Shown here: piece by piece, positions 34,117-45,513 of the stretch | How the letters are laid out: each line of letters begins with the position of its first letter | Numbering within the stretch: position 1 is the stretch's first letter | Source: Nymphalis io | Taxonomy: Eukaryota; Arthropoda; Insecta; Lepidoptera; Nymphalidae | Direction of reading: 5' to 3' | DNA: 64,000 bases | Assembly: GCF_905147045.1 (NCBI RefSeq) | Contig: NC_065908.1 | Location: forward strand, 5,146,001 to 5,210,000 | Notes under the pieces: model-generated | Seen by the model: the letters and a program-made list of their open reading frames with translations, nothing else | Told to the model about the DNA's origin: nothing | Databases searched by the model: none | Translations under genes and position numbers: made by a program

Positions 34117-34365
34117 CAGATATTCTACCGCAAAACAGCAATACTTGATATTGTTGTGTTCCGGTTTGAAGGGTGAGTGAGCCAGTGTAATTACAGGCAC
34201 AAGGGACATAAAATCTTAGTTCCCAAGGTTGGTGGCGCATTGGATATGTAAGCGATGGTTGACATTTCTTACAATGCTAATGTCTAAGAGCGTTGGTGAC
34301 CACTTACCATCAGGTGGCCCATATGCTCGTCCGCCTTCCTATTCTATAAAAAAAAAAAAAATAAG
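34115..34365 (+). mobile_element. SINE-2, 5' truncated
   Basis: It begins at atatcagatattctaccgca, so the first 45 bp or so of the head are missing. The remainder through ctattctataaaaaaaaaaa is well preserved, with a 14-A tail. Confidence 0.97.
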
Positions 34366-34433
34366 AAAGTCGTGATACGTTTTATCTTTGAGTGTTGTGT
34401 AAAGTGTAGTAACAGTCTATAATTTGCCAATGC

Positions 34434-34592
34434 TGGACCTTCACTTCGTTTGAGGAGTAAGTTTAAAGTTGATTACACCAGTTTTGCAGATTTTCATCGG
34501 GTAAGAGGTGAATTATAAACACAAATAATGCACATGAATGAAGTGCTTGTCTGGGCTTAAGCCCAGTTTAAGATTCAAGTACTTCGATAATA
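34434..34592 (-). mobile_element. SINE-1, degenerate
   Basis: aagaggtgaattataaacac, aaataatgcacatgaatgaa, gtgcttgtctgggcttaagc and cca match the reversed region from body to box B. The left part (gctggaccttcacttcg onward) fits only loosely. Confidence 0.5.
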
Positions 34593-34881
34593 TAACTGTA
34601 TATAAAAAAAATAAAACATTTCTCTTATTCAGTACCCATTTTTAACAAATAAACTGGTAATTCTAACCTCAAATGAGTTTAAATAAAACGTCCTTCCACA
34701 GTAACCCTCCCAATCTCCGGAGGGCAACACGTGTTGAGTATCGTCTGAGTGCATGCTCATTTCGCCTTTGTCTCATCGTCGTTTACTGTTAACATCTAAA
34801 ATAGCTGTCCGTTGTAATCACACGATCATACGAGTTGATATTTTCTTTGTTTTACGATTATCTTTGTTTTAAGTTGAAAAA

Positions 34882-35123
34882 GCCGAGATGGCCTAGTGGT
34901 TAGTTCATGTGCTTAATTTGTGATTATAATTCATCTCGTGCTTGACGGTGAAGGAAAACATCGTGAGGAAACCTGCATGTGTCTAATTTCATTGAAATTA
35001 TGCCACATGTGTATTCTACCAACCCGCATTGGAGCAGCGTGGTGGAATAAGATCCAAACCTTCTCCTCAAAAGGGAGAGGAGGCCTTAGCCCAGCAGTGG
35101 GACATTAACAGGCTGTTACTGTA
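34882..35123 (+). mobile_element. SINE-1 lacking box B
   Basis: The head gccgagatggcctagtggtt is joined directly to agttcatgtgcttaatttgt, so the anticodon arm and box B are deleted. The body and 3' end (agcccagcagtgggacatta to ggctgttactg) are intact. Without box B this copy should not support Pol III transcription. Confidence 0.97.
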
Positions 35124-35689
35124 CTGTTATTATAAGTTGTTTCAGGATTAAATGAACTATAACTCATTTTAACGTTGTCTTTTACATACTGATGTTGTTT
35201 ACGGTTTTCATAATATAGAACTGCGAGCTTATAAGTGTTTTCAAATGATCCATATTTTATATATTATAAATCGATCGTGTACTATGTGTTCACGCTTATC
35301 AATTTTATATAGTTTTTCGCAAGTGCGCAATTGTGTGAGTTTTTTGGCTTAGTACCATAATTTTACAATAAGTCTGAAATGTCGGAGGTTGTATAAGTAG
35401 GTATTGAGTCGTTTTTGTATATATTTATTAATAATAATTACATAAACACGACACACAATGACACAAGCTAACCTCAAGGGACATTGCACGTTCCTTCAAT
35501 TATCGTAACGCAAACGTGTCAATTTGCGTTAAAGCAAACTACGGCAATATCGATTGCCAGTTGCAGTTTATTTTTAAATATTTACTGGGAATGTCCATGG
35601 GGTAATAGCCCGAAGCCTGAAAATTTAATGTAGGAGTTTCTCATCGAAAGGGCGCTAACACTTATGCCAAAATTACAATATGTCTTGCT
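35124..35689. other. AT-rich stretch with a short hairpin
   Basis: taacgcaaa at 35506-35514 and tttgcgtta at 35523-35531 form a perfect 9-bp stem with an 8-bp loop. Sequence around 35450-35560 is GC-richer than average. No gene seen. Confidence 0.5.
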
Positions 35690-35860
35690 AGTTTCTGCCC
35701 GTGGCTGTACCCACGTGAGAGGTGAGGAGGAGTGAGGGTGGGCCGTGAAGGTGTTACCCTATATCCTTTTTGTTTATTTATATAATATAAACATCAAGAT
35801 GATCGGATTTATATAATACATATAAATTTCACGATGACCGGTTGAAAAGTTAAAATTAAA
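35690..35860 (+). repeat. ctag-edge repeat remnant
   Basis: gctagtttctgcccgtggct, then ggtgttaccctatatccttt and later aaatttcacgatgaccggtt have the layout of the ctag-edge group (edge, then ccctatgttctttt, then atttcatcaaaatcggtt). Confidence 0.45.
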
Positions 35861-35977
35861 GTATACCAAACAAACTGTCTCATTTATAATATTCATTAGG
35901 GATCAAGTAGTCAACATAAAAGTAGTCAACATAAAAGCATATTTTAAAACATTATAAAACAGTCTTGAATGTAAGGC

Positions 35978-36062
35978 TAATCCGGTTCAGAATGACCTCT
36001 ACCGAGAAGAATTGGACAGGAACAAGAAACATACTAGTTACTCTTTTCCACCAATTTACACA
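35978..36062 (+). repeat. Unknown repeat Y, copy 2
   Basis: ccggttcagaatgacctcta, ccgagaagaattggacagga and acaagaaacatactagttac, then tcttttccaccaattt, align with copy 1 at 33338. The open frame over it has no domain. Confidence 0.6.
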
Positions 36063-36329
36063 TTCAATTAATTACAATTTAATTTTAATTTCTCTGCATG
36101 ATTTTTTTAAAGTTCGTTCAAATAACCAAAAAATCTGCGTACGAAAAACCGAACGATCTACCCAAATATCATTTTATGCAATCCTGGAGAAAGCAACGAA
36201 GCTTACTCCTAAAAGTATGCTATGTTATATGCACTGCCATTTTTATTAACAGAATTTATTGGATAAAATAGTTTTCTTGTCCGTTTAATATTTACTAGAT
36301 ATTTCAATGCTCAACTTGTCTGGGAGCTG

Positions 36330-36472
36330 ATTTGGCTCAGTGGATGCAAGTACTATTAATTTTACCATTTAAAGAAATTCTACTATACGTATACAGCTCC
36401 AAAACCTCTTTTATATGTGGGAAGGTATTTTGTCCAGCGTTGGGACATTGACAGACTTTTACTGCTTATACA
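36330..36472 (+). mobile_element. SINE-1, very degenerate
   Basis: gagctgatttggctcagtgg may be a box A head, and agctccaaaacctcttttat, gtccagcgttgggacattga and cagacttttactg recall the 3' end. The middle is not alignable. Confidence 0.38.
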
Positions 36473-36524
36473 AGTTCTATATTAAATAAACCAATTGTAA
36501 ATATTGGGCGACAGTTGGGCAAAG

Positions 36525-36673
36525 ATATCCTCTCCTCTTAATGAGAATTGAGGGCATTCTTACCTTATGGGTGGTGAATACAAATGTTACGAAATTTCAT
36601 TCAATACAGGCAGGGTACCTACCAATATTTTTCTCCCTAGACCACGAGATGAATTATAATCATAAAATATGAT
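36525..36673 (-). mobile_element. SINE-1, degenerate, fused to SINE-4
   Basis: tatcctctcctcttaatgag, tgggtggtgaatacaaatgt, tacgaaatttcattcaatac and gaccacgagatgaattataa are reversed SINE-1. Its head is replaced by the start of a plus-strand SINE-4. Confidence 0.65.
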
Positions 36674-36950
36674 GACGAGCCGATTGGCGTCGATGCTTGC
36701 CTTTCACGCCGAAGGTTGTGGTTTCGATTTCCACCCAGGACAGATATTTGTGTGCATGAACATGTCTGTTTGTCTTGAATCTGGTTGTAATTATCTATAT
36801 AAGTATGTTTTTACAAAAGAATAATAGTATATGTAGTATATCAGTGGTCTAGTTTCCATAGTACAAGTTCTGTATAAGGTTTATTTGGGATCAGATATCC
36901 GTGTGTGAAAAATGTCCCAGGATATTATTATCATTATTAAAATCACAAAT
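36674..36950 (+). mobile_element. SINE-4, full length
   Basis: The head gacgagccgattggcgtcga, anticodon region cctttcacgccgaaggttgt, box B ggtttcgatttccacc and the body to aatgtcccaggatattatta are present. The tail is ATT-rich. Several point changes relative to the copy at 56270 indicate moderate age. Confidence 0.93.
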
Positions 36951-36955
36951 TAAGT

Positions 36956-37060
36956 ATTAATATTATAAATGCGAGTGTGTTTTTTGTCCTTCTATAGTGC
37001 AGTAATTGATCGACTTTATTATTGTTTTTTTATATTCCAAAGAATAAAGAAGGTTACTTT
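36956..37060 (-). repeat. ctag-edge repeat remnant
   Basis: agtattaatattataaatgc, gagtgtgttttttgtccttc look like the reverse end of the ctag-edge group, as at 52592 and 59026. The rest is lost. Confidence 0.4.
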
Positions 37061-37525
37061 TTATTCAGAATAAATGCAAATAGGGTTAGGATGAGTGACA
37101 AGATATTATTACGATAAAAAATATTATTCCATTCTGTTTTTTGTCATCCATTCTGATTTTCAGTGATTTAAACAGCAGGCTTTCTTTGTAACATTAGTGG
37201 TGAAAAAAGTCGATGGAATTTCCAATGTCAAAGTACACTCTTTTAACACAAAAGAATTTTCATTAATACAACTCTTGAACACTGCTTTTAATGATCTACA
37301 TCGTGATTAAAAGTGATCTTGTATTGTTATAAAGAGCTCAATGAACAGCGCTCGATATCATGGAACTAAGTAACAAGGGCACGACCTTGTTGATTTGTTT
37401 TGCTTATCAATTACTTTTTAATTAAATAATTACTAAATAGGGTGGTAAATTAACTTTATATTATGAATTGCGTTATGAGTAATAACAGATATTAGTTGTA
37501 TTGAAATTAATATAAATTTCATTCT
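37061..37525. other. AT-rich stretch, no gene seen
   Basis: No recognisable feature. Confidence 0.5.
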
Positions 37526-37708
37526 GAATGAGACAGTATGAGTACAAGCAAGAGGTACATTATACCTTAGTCCCCAAGGTTGGTGGGGCATTGGAAATGT
37601 AAGGGATTGTTAATATTTCTTACGGGCCAATGGTATATGGCTGGTGGTAACCCCTAACCATAGGATGATCCATTTACTAGTATGCGCACCTATACTAAAT
37701 TTAAAAAA
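37526..37708 (+). mobile_element. SINE-2, 5' truncated and diverged
   Basis: acaagcaagaggtacattat, agtccccaaggttggtgggg, cattggaaatgtaagggatt and gttaatatttcttacgggcc match the second half of SINE-2. The end decays to gcgcacctatactaaattta. Confidence 0.78.
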
Positions 37709-38225
37709 GGCACGAAAATTCTATTAAAAAGTTTTTGTATTGTAGCTGGTATAGTATAAAATATATCTTATATTATTTCTACAAGTATAACTCAAAACTA
37801 TATTAAAACTAATACTCAAAGCAATAAAAGATAATTACGAAATTAATTGCTTTATCTCAATTTACGACAACAAAGAAAAAGTTTTCAACGAAGAGCTTGT
37901 TAAATTTTACAGAGTTTAATAATAATAAGTGGTAAGATTTCTTTCACTTGCAAGATCAAATTATACTACAGCGGTTTTTTTCAGCAGCTGGCACTAATGA
38001 TAATGACAAGCTGAAGTGACTTTTTAGTTAAACTTACTTGAAATTTATAGCAACTGGTGTTCATTGAGGCTATTATATAAGTTTAAATACGAAAATCGAC
38101 TGGATCTCAAAATATGACGCAATTTACGTGAAACGGGCAGACAAAAAAATATATATTTAGATTTTAGTTATTTTTCACTATGTTGGTTGCATATAGTGGA
38201 CTATTATCTTTGTATGTGTTAATCC
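37709..38225. other. AT-rich stretch, no gene seen
   Basis: No recognisable feature. Confidence 0.5.
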
Positions 38226-38532
38226 GTAACCGTAACAGCCTGTGAATGTCCCACTGCTGGGCTAAAGGCCTTCTCTCCTCTTTTTGAAGAGAAGGTTTGG
38301 AGCATACTCCACCACGCTGCTCCAATGCGGGTTGGTGGAATACACATGTGGCAGAATTTCAGTGAAATTAGACACATGGAGGTTTCCTCACGATGTTTTC
38401 CTTCACCGTAAAGCACGAGATGAATTATAATCGCAAATTAAGCACATGAAAATTCAGTGGTGCTTGCCCGGGTTTGAACCCACTATCATCGGTTAAAATT
38501 CACGCGTTCTTACCACTGGGCCATCTCGGCTC
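38226..38532 (-). mobile_element. SINE-1, full-length reference copy
   Basis: Reversed, it spans from gtaacagcctgtgaatgtcc to the head ending accactgggccatctcggct. Box B (gggtttgaaccca) and box A (accactgggcca) have normal spacing, as in a tRNA gene. It is the most complete SINE-1 here. Confidence 0.97.
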
Positions 38533-38567
38533 ATTAAACTCTATATTTATTCATCTCATTTTTATTT

Positions 38568-38731
38568 TTATTTTTTTATATTTCCGAGAGGGCAAATGAC
38601 TCTACAGTCTAATGAGGGGACACGTGAGCTGGTAAGGAATTCCATTTTTTGGAAGTGCGACAAAGAAAGGAGATGCCAAATTTCTTTGTTCGCGATGGAA
38701 TTGATATCACAGTTATTTACAAAATATGTAT
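38568..38731 (-). pseudogene. Jockey/CR1-like LINE C-terminal fragment
   Basis: On the minus strand the frame reads SRTKKFGISFLCRTSKKWNS then LPAHVSP, followed by a TAG and VESFALSEI. The RT...FLCRT.KKWNSLP pattern is the conserved end of Jockey/CR1 reverse transcriptases. The fragment lies next to the SINE-1 at 38226 and to an unknown GC-richer island. Confidence 0.65.
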
Positions 38732-38774
38732 CTTTAATGATTTGACTAAGCGTATATAATAATTATAATCCGAA

Positions 38775-39125
38775 TTACCACATGAAGTGAGGATATGTGG
38801 AGCACACAGGTGCCTGAAAATACCCACTTAAAAACCAGCGATACGCACTTCATCTATTCGGAAGTGCCACGGAATCGCTTGCGCATACTACCGTGCTGCC
38901 CCGACAGGTGGCCTATGTTAAGGTCAACAATGCTAATACGGCATTCGGAGTACAGAGTACCCATCTAGATCCGGTGTATATTGTGATGGTACCGATACGA
39001 GCATGAGGTTAATCACGCTCGGTGACGACTGTTCTCCACCGATTATAGCCACCAGTAAGTTGTGATGCACCGTATCCAGCGGCACCACGCTCGTGGCAGG
39101 AGGGTGATACCTTCCGCCTAACTAA
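38775..39125. other. Unassigned GC-richer island
   Basis: About 350 bp with clearly more G and C than the surroundings, from catgaagtgaggatatgtgg to gatacctt. CG dinucleotides are frequent. The plus frame from 38810 is open for about 50 codons to a TAG but shows no domain. It may be part of the adjacent LINE, another dispersed repeat or an exon relic; I cannot decide. Confidence 0.4.
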
Positions 39126-40572
39126 CTTTTTGCCTAACATCACCTATTCAGAGTATACTATATAAAAAGATTAAACCCGAACCGGTGGCATCTTTATATT
39201 TTATTTAATCCTATAACATCACGAATAAGCTTACAAGAGCGTACTTGAATAAATAATATTTAGATTTTGATTTCGATAGTACGCTAATGAACTATAGGTA
39301 ACTTTACCGTAAGAAAAAACATATAAAATGTATAAAGCGAGAGAAGCTGCAAACACCGGCTAGCTATAAATAAACGAAATGAAAGCAGGGTTTCAACCCG
39401 GAATACAATAATAGAGGTTGTGGTTTTGTTACGTCGAATATAAAATGAAAAGCGAACACAGTGCTTTAAGCGCTGGATTTCATTTCGAAGATTTGTTTAA
39501 GCATTCATAACTTCATGAAATTGTCAGAAAATTATATACGACATTGTGACTATAGTAAAATTATAAAACATTTCAAGGATATTATTAAAATACAGTAAGA
39601 TTGCTTTCTTATAGAATAGATCTGTAGATTTAGTTTAGTTTGTTACAATATATTAATAAGCTAATATAAAGAGTGTAAAATGTTTTGAATTTAGTGTTAT
39701 AAAAATAGTTTTTGTCAATATAAATCAATTCCTAATATATATATAATATTTTCCATAAACGCCTGTTAAACCTGACTGCGATTCAGGGTTAGCCGTTTTG
39801 CTGTCTCACTTTTATTTATTACTTGTTCTGGATTTATTCCAACTGGTCACGGCATTGCGTTATAATTAACTAAATCTTTATATACTAGTGACATGTTTTA
39901 ATGTCTTTAATGCTTAAATGTACCAATAAATGTAAATAATATAATCGTTGATTTATCTCGTTGCGTCTTGTTAGTTTAAAAGACCGCAATCCCGAGTTCC
40001 TGGAATCAAATCAAATTATCGGACCAATAAAAATATATTAGTTTTTTTTTATCGTTAAATTCTCAATGCACCCACACTTGTACACTGTCACACGCTGTTG
40101 GTTTCATCTTATTTTGGTTGATTGGAATTGGAAGATATTTAATGGAAGACGGATATTTCCTTCTAATTCAACTTTATTGATGGATATTAAATATGAATTT
40201 CATAATTATTGAAAACATCAAAGTGCAGAATTTTATAGAAATGATCATCAAAGTTTCATTTAACATTACGATAATTTGAACTTATGCGTGATTTTTAGTT
40301 ATAAACATTATGTTGCGTGATAGATAGTGATATATTATTTTTATATTATCAGTGAAAAATTAAATTAAATTTACATAAATTAGATTTATTAATAAAAATA
40401 GGAATATTACATCTTTTTCGGTAGGTTAATAAAATCAGTAAAAGCACAAATAGAAAATAACTGAAATTAATAAATAAATTCAGCACGTTCTTCATGATAT
40501 CCGTAATACTTATTAAATAAATAACACCTTCACTTAATATGACATAAATAAAAAAATACATACCATCTAATA
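39126..40572. other. AT-rich stretch, no gene seen
   Basis: The 70-codon minus-strand frame at 40349-40561 is hydrophobic and AT-driven; no family recognised. No other feature. Confidence 0.45.
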
Positions 40573-40797
40573 TTAATAATAATGTCGTGGGAAATTATTC
40601 ACACACGGCCATCTGATCCCAAACTAAGCAGAGCTTCTATGGACACCAGACAACTGAACTTTTGTAAATACATACTTATATAGATAATTACACCCAGACT
40701 CGGGACAAACAGACATGTTCATGCACAAAAATTTCTGTCCTTGGTGGGAATCGAACCTACAACCTTCGGCGTGAAAGGTCTGCATCCACTCGTCTTC
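40573..40797 (-). mobile_element. SINE-4 with internal deletions
   Basis: ttattcacacacggccatct, gacaccagacaactgaactt, gataattacacccagactcg and the head tgggaatcgaacctacaacc, ttcggcgtgaaagg are SINE-4 reversed. About 40 bp are lost around ctatgg/actgaac and some of the head after gcatcc. Confidence 0.92.
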
Positions 40798-42545
40798 AAT
40801 TGTCCTAAATATATGTATATGTCATAATTCTGCTTAAATATACAAACAACGGTTTAGTTATGAAAACATTAAATATTACTGAAAAACACAAAAGATAAAA
40901 ATAATGTGCTGCGGCTTTCTGGAAATACATTTGGAAAAACTTAATCTGACATATAATACTGACTGACTGACTGACTTTGCATTGAGGTCCTTTTGTCTTT
41001 GATCCAGATTTAATTTCTTAACAATAGCATTTCTTAGAATTTCCTACCTGGTCTCTTTGTTATCTAATTTTCTCCTGAGTTTATGATTGTTACTGTACTT
41101 TTTATGTACCGATGGATAGCTAAGGAAACGCAGATGTTTTTAAAATGATCCGCACGATAAAAGCCATAGTGATTTTTACAAAAAAATTGCGAGTAACTTA
41201 AAGAATCAAAATTAAAAATCGAAAAGTTGTACAGTTTTGGATCTGTAATTTAAAAATGCTTGAAGATTGTTTTTGTTTTATAACTGGTTATTATTAACTA
41301 GGATGTACCCTAGCAAGAAATACAAAAAAAAATAGGGAAAATACGTTGATTTTTTTTTATTGAATTTTAGAATCTTAAACATCCTTTAAATAAAAAAAAT
41401 ATTAAAAAATTAATAACTCGAAAACGATACACTTTTGCATAAGCATTTTGGGGGTCATTTGATAGCTATTGTCCTGAACTATAACCCTTTAAAAGGATCG
41501 TGACATATTACCCTGTAACCCTGTATAGGTTTTCTAATTATCTCTTAATTTCCATAACCACAGAACAGGAGATGTTTTATTATTACCTGAAACCTCAGAG
41601 GTCATAACTGGATTTGAATTTGTAATCTTCGGTTTAAATCTAGAGAGCCGTCTCGTGTAAACATACAGATTCATACTGCTGTATTGAAACCATTTACCGT
41701 TTATATAATGAATAATCCATGTGTACTTACCGCTTTATTTCATCTGTATAATTTAGGTACGTTCCTATACCATTAATTCCACAGTGAAACTGAATTAGTA
41801 GAACTATTGTACAAAAAGTGGTTTGCGAGTTTCAACAAATTAAATCTAAGTAGACAATCAGCTTGACCTAGATAATGTGTATGATATATATTTTTTTAAT
41901 ATTTAAACATCTATTCAATTTTTAGCGTGTAGGCTATCTTGAGATACTGAGGTATATAATATTCAGAGACGGATCCAGGTATGAGGCTAGGCAATACTCC
42001 AAGACCGAAGGAATAATATATTTTTATTTACGACACATCATAATTGTTTGAGTACCCTGTACTGACTGATTGATTAATGTATTATAATAATCTAATAATA
42101 AATTGTTATGATTTCGTCATGCCAAATATGGAGTACAACTAAAAAGGCGATGTGCTGACGGCACAAATTAATATTTAACATTGTCTTAAGTAACGATGTA
42201 ACAAAATGAAAAATAATTACTGTACAAATCACAACCGAGAAGAATGATCGCAAGAATTCCGTCCTTCGTTGAATCGAATTTAATTTGGTAGACCAGGATG
42301 ACAAATTAAATCTCACAGAACATGAGATGACGTGTTTTTTTCCAAAAATCAGCTTATAACAGTTGTTTTCTCGGTAATAATAAAACGGTATTAAATATTA
42401 AGCCACAAATAATAATATTGATTACAGAGTATTAAATAACTAGATATAACGATAATTTTACAATAAATTATAATGTAATAAATAGTTACGAGAATACGCG
42501 ATATTATGCAATAATTTCATCATTACATGGCACCGTGATGATTAG
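40798..42545. other. AT-rich stretch, no gene seen
   Basis: A short (GACT)n run lies at about 40957-40973. aataactcgaaaacgataca near 41410 sits in a sequence of unknown nature. The 74-codon minus-strand frame at 42092-42316 has no recognised domain. Confidence 0.45.
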
Positions 42546-42834
42546 ACTGGTGGTGGGGCTTTGTGCAAGCTCGTCTGGGTAGGTACCACCCACCCATCAG
42601 ATATTCTACCGCAAAACAGCAGTACTTGATATTGTTGTGTTCCAGTTTGAAGGGTGAGTGAGCCAGTGTAATAACAGGCACAAGGGACATATAAAATCTT
42701 AGTTCCCTAGGTTGGTGGCGCATTGGCTATGTAAGCGATGGTTGACATTTCTTACAATGCCAATGTCTGAGGGCGTTGGTGACTTACCATCAGGTGGCCC
42801 ATATGCACATCCGCCTTCCTGTTCTATAAAAAAT
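42546..42834 (+). mobile_element. SINE-2, full length
   Basis: It begins gactggtggtggggctttgt and ends cttcctgttctataaaaaa, with every block present and few changes. A small deletion removes part of gtttggtgaccacttac. Confidence 0.97.
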
Positions 42835-43268
42835 GCTCTAACACGAAATTCCGATACCATGGGCGTAAACTGCACCATCTTATCTGTCTTTTGATAGACT
42901 AAGTGAATATTCTATAATATATACGAGACTTTATTAGCGATGCGCATACCTTGCCTTGTAGAGACATTTAGTTAGCGAAGACGGAAACTTAGTGTTATTA
43001 GCTTAACTTTACATCGTATGTGTGTATAATGTTTGACGCTTTTCTTAATTAAGCATATCATATTTTTTTAAACTAAATATAATATGGAAATTAAATTTAA
43101 TAAACAAAAATTTTTATTTTACGGACTTTTTAATAGCAGCATGTAGATAAGAAAATGACACTGTTATTAATGTCCTGATCTGCATCCTATCCTTTTACGG
43201 ATTGCCGTTGTATTGGAAAAGAGTTTGAATATAGAACAGTGATAATAATCACAATTCATTATTAACAT
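42835..43268. other. AT-rich stretch, no gene seen
   Basis: No recognisable feature. Confidence 0.5.
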
Positions 43269-43495
43269 GGTTGTAGGGCTTTGTCTAAGCCCATCTAGAT
43301 AAGTTCCACATACTCATCATAAATTCTACCACCAAACAGCAATACTAACTAACTGCGGCTGCAATGAACATGACATCTCAGTTGTTGGCGCAGTGACGTC
43401 GCAAGGGATATTTAATATTTCTTTCAGTACAACGTACCATAAGGTGACCTATTTGCCATTCCAACAACCTACTTGAAATAATAAAAATCGGTCAC
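43269..43495 (+). mobile_element. SINE-2, old copy
   Basis: ttgtagggctttgtctaagc, attctaccaccaaacagcaa, acatgacatctcagttgttg, ggatatttaatatttctttc and ataaggtgacctatttgcca follow SINE-2 in order. The central box-B region is deleted. Confidence 0.72.
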
Positions 43496-44039
43496 TAAAG
43501 TGCACTGGATCTGCGTGATCGGACAGGCTTTAAAAATCTCCTAAGAACGAGAAAACAATTTTACCCAGTTGTGGTACAAACACGGACTGTTATATATTTA
43601 TTTTAAAATTAAATAAAAAAGTCAAAAGAACATCTGCAATGGTAAGAACGCTAAATAAATAAATAATACAGTCTAACATTACTCAAAGCTTAAATGTTTA
43701 ATATAAATAAACTTTTAAAGATTTTACGAGTTGAGTAAATGTTCCAATGAGAAACAACTTAAAACAACTGAGAAAAATACATACATGAACACGTTTAATT
43801 TAAGCAAACAAAATACCGATTGTTGGTACAGTCAGCCTCGAAAAATGGATTCAGCATCAAAACACTTTGTAATATTCACTTTTTATAAACATTGTCTCTA
43901 TTAACAGAGGCATGACACTGTGAAATTGGGACAGGGTAGAATTTTAACCTTAAAATGTTATACAATCCATTTGAGTGTATAAATCATTATATATTCACAT
44001 ATGTATATTATGCTAGTAAACAAGTATATACTGTAGGTC
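43496..44039. other. AT-rich stretch, no gene seen
   Basis: No recognisable feature. Confidence 0.5.
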
Positions 44040-44145
44040 CGGGAGGTAGCCCAGTGGTTGGAAGACATGAATTTTAACGAAAGATAACCGATACAATACC
44101 AGGAAAGCACCGCTTAATGTTCGTGTATTTCCTTTTTTTACATAA
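44040..44145 (+). mobile_element. SINE-1 head, degenerate
   Basis: ggaggtagcccagtggttgg (box A), catgaattttaacgaaagat and aataccaggaaagcaccgct (box B region) follow the SINE-1 head, with a short insertion near 44085. Confidence 0.5.
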
Positions 44146-44631
44146 GCCTTGTCAACTTGTTTGGGTGCTGCTTGAACTAACATACATAAATTACAGATAA
44201 ACTAACATATATAATTAAAATATAGACACATCATACATAATAATAAAAAAAGGGAAACAATATACACGTGAGCTTTCACAAAATAAAGCAAAACAAACCT
44301 TATTTAATATTGTACGTATGAGCGCACAGACTCATTTACAATATTAAATATATATTATATTTATTATTTTACAATAATAGATATTGATTAATTTATTTTT
44401 AGTATATCATTATTAATTTGTTTTTTTTTTTTATAATTTACTCAAATTTGTTTGTGAAGGAATCCAAAATTGTAATGTCGAACCAAAAAAACCTGTGTTG
44501 TATGAGAATTTGAAAAATGTGTATCTATCATCCTGCCCTCGAATAAAAGGCTTATCCATTAAAAAGAAAAGGCCTTAGCCCATTTATAGTGTAAATCAAA
44601 TGTTGACAATGTGAGCGGAGAACATCACAAG
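44146..44631. other. AT-rich stretch with a strong hairpin
   Basis: The hairpin at 44302-44349 is annotated separately. gaaaaggccttagcccattt near 44568 may be a SINE-1 scrap. No gene seen. Confidence 0.45.
44302..44349. repeat. 18-bp inverted repeat (hairpin)
   Basis: atttaatattgta at 44302-44314 is the exact reverse complement of tacaatattaaat at 44337-44349. After a small asymmetric bulge the stem continues as atgag/ctcat around loop cgcacaga. Confidence 0.9.
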
Positions 44632-44735
44632 AATTATTCCACCACCAAACAGAAATATATATTGCTGTGATTTAGTTAAAGAAAAATTGAGCCATTATAT
44701 TTACATGCATAACGGATGTAACTTTCAATCATATA
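44632..44735 (+). mobile_element. SINE-2 scrap
   Basis: attattccaccaccaaacag and aaatatatattgctgtgatt, with gagccattatatttacatgc later, loosely follow the SINE-2 centre. Low support. Confidence 0.33.
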
Positions 44736-45422
44736 GATTTGTATATATTTTATATCCTTAATATGCACATATGTCATTATGTGATATTTATCAGAGGTAT
44801 GATACGTCGAAATGGTATCGTAGCAACATCTACGTCTATCTACAATCTAGCTACGCTGAAGGTAGAAGTATTCTACATGCTGTAGCACATGGGTAGCGCC
44901 ACACTAGAGCTTGTTAAAAAGCGATATACATGCATTAAAAATATAAATAGTACAATTGGATTGTAATGAATAAAAATAACATATAATAACAATTTCATTT
45001 CTGTTTTTGAAATTATTTCAGAGGCTGAAATTTGCTTCTTAAATGGAGTTTTGTGCAAAATTTGTTTTTCTGTATACATATAAGAAAACGTAATTTTAAA
45101 TTAAATAAACGTACCAACGGTTTGAAAAAAAGAAAATAACTCCAAAATGTATTATTTATAATGAAACATTTTATTATGAACCATCATTTTTATAATAAAC
45201 ATATTTTTTTATCGAACTATGTCAATGTTTATAATACATCTTGGATCTATTATTAAAAATAACAACTATAAAACAAATTACTTACCCAAAGGCTCTATTG
45301 ACTTTGCGGAGTCGGTAACTTAATATCATTAAGGTTATTATTATTTAATGTGCTTATAAAACGTTTATAATATTTTCTTTAAATAAAATAATTTATAAGT
45401 AAAGTTATGTAACAACCTTTAA
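44736..45422. other. AT-rich stretch, no gene seen
   Basis: The 68-codon minus-strand frame at 44873-45079 is not recognised. No other feature. Confidence 0.45.
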
Positions 45423-45513
45423 AGCTACGAGCACGTGAGAAATACTTTAGTAGTGCTTGCGCGAGTTTGAACCCGTAATCTTTGATTAAGACTTATTTAA
45501 CCATTGAGCTGTT
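45423..45513 (-). mobile_element. SINE-1 head, degenerate
   Basis: agtagtgcttgcgcgagttt, gaacccgtaatctttgatta and aagacttatttaaccattga are the reversed SINE-1 head with box B well kept and box A altered. Confidence 0.62.
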
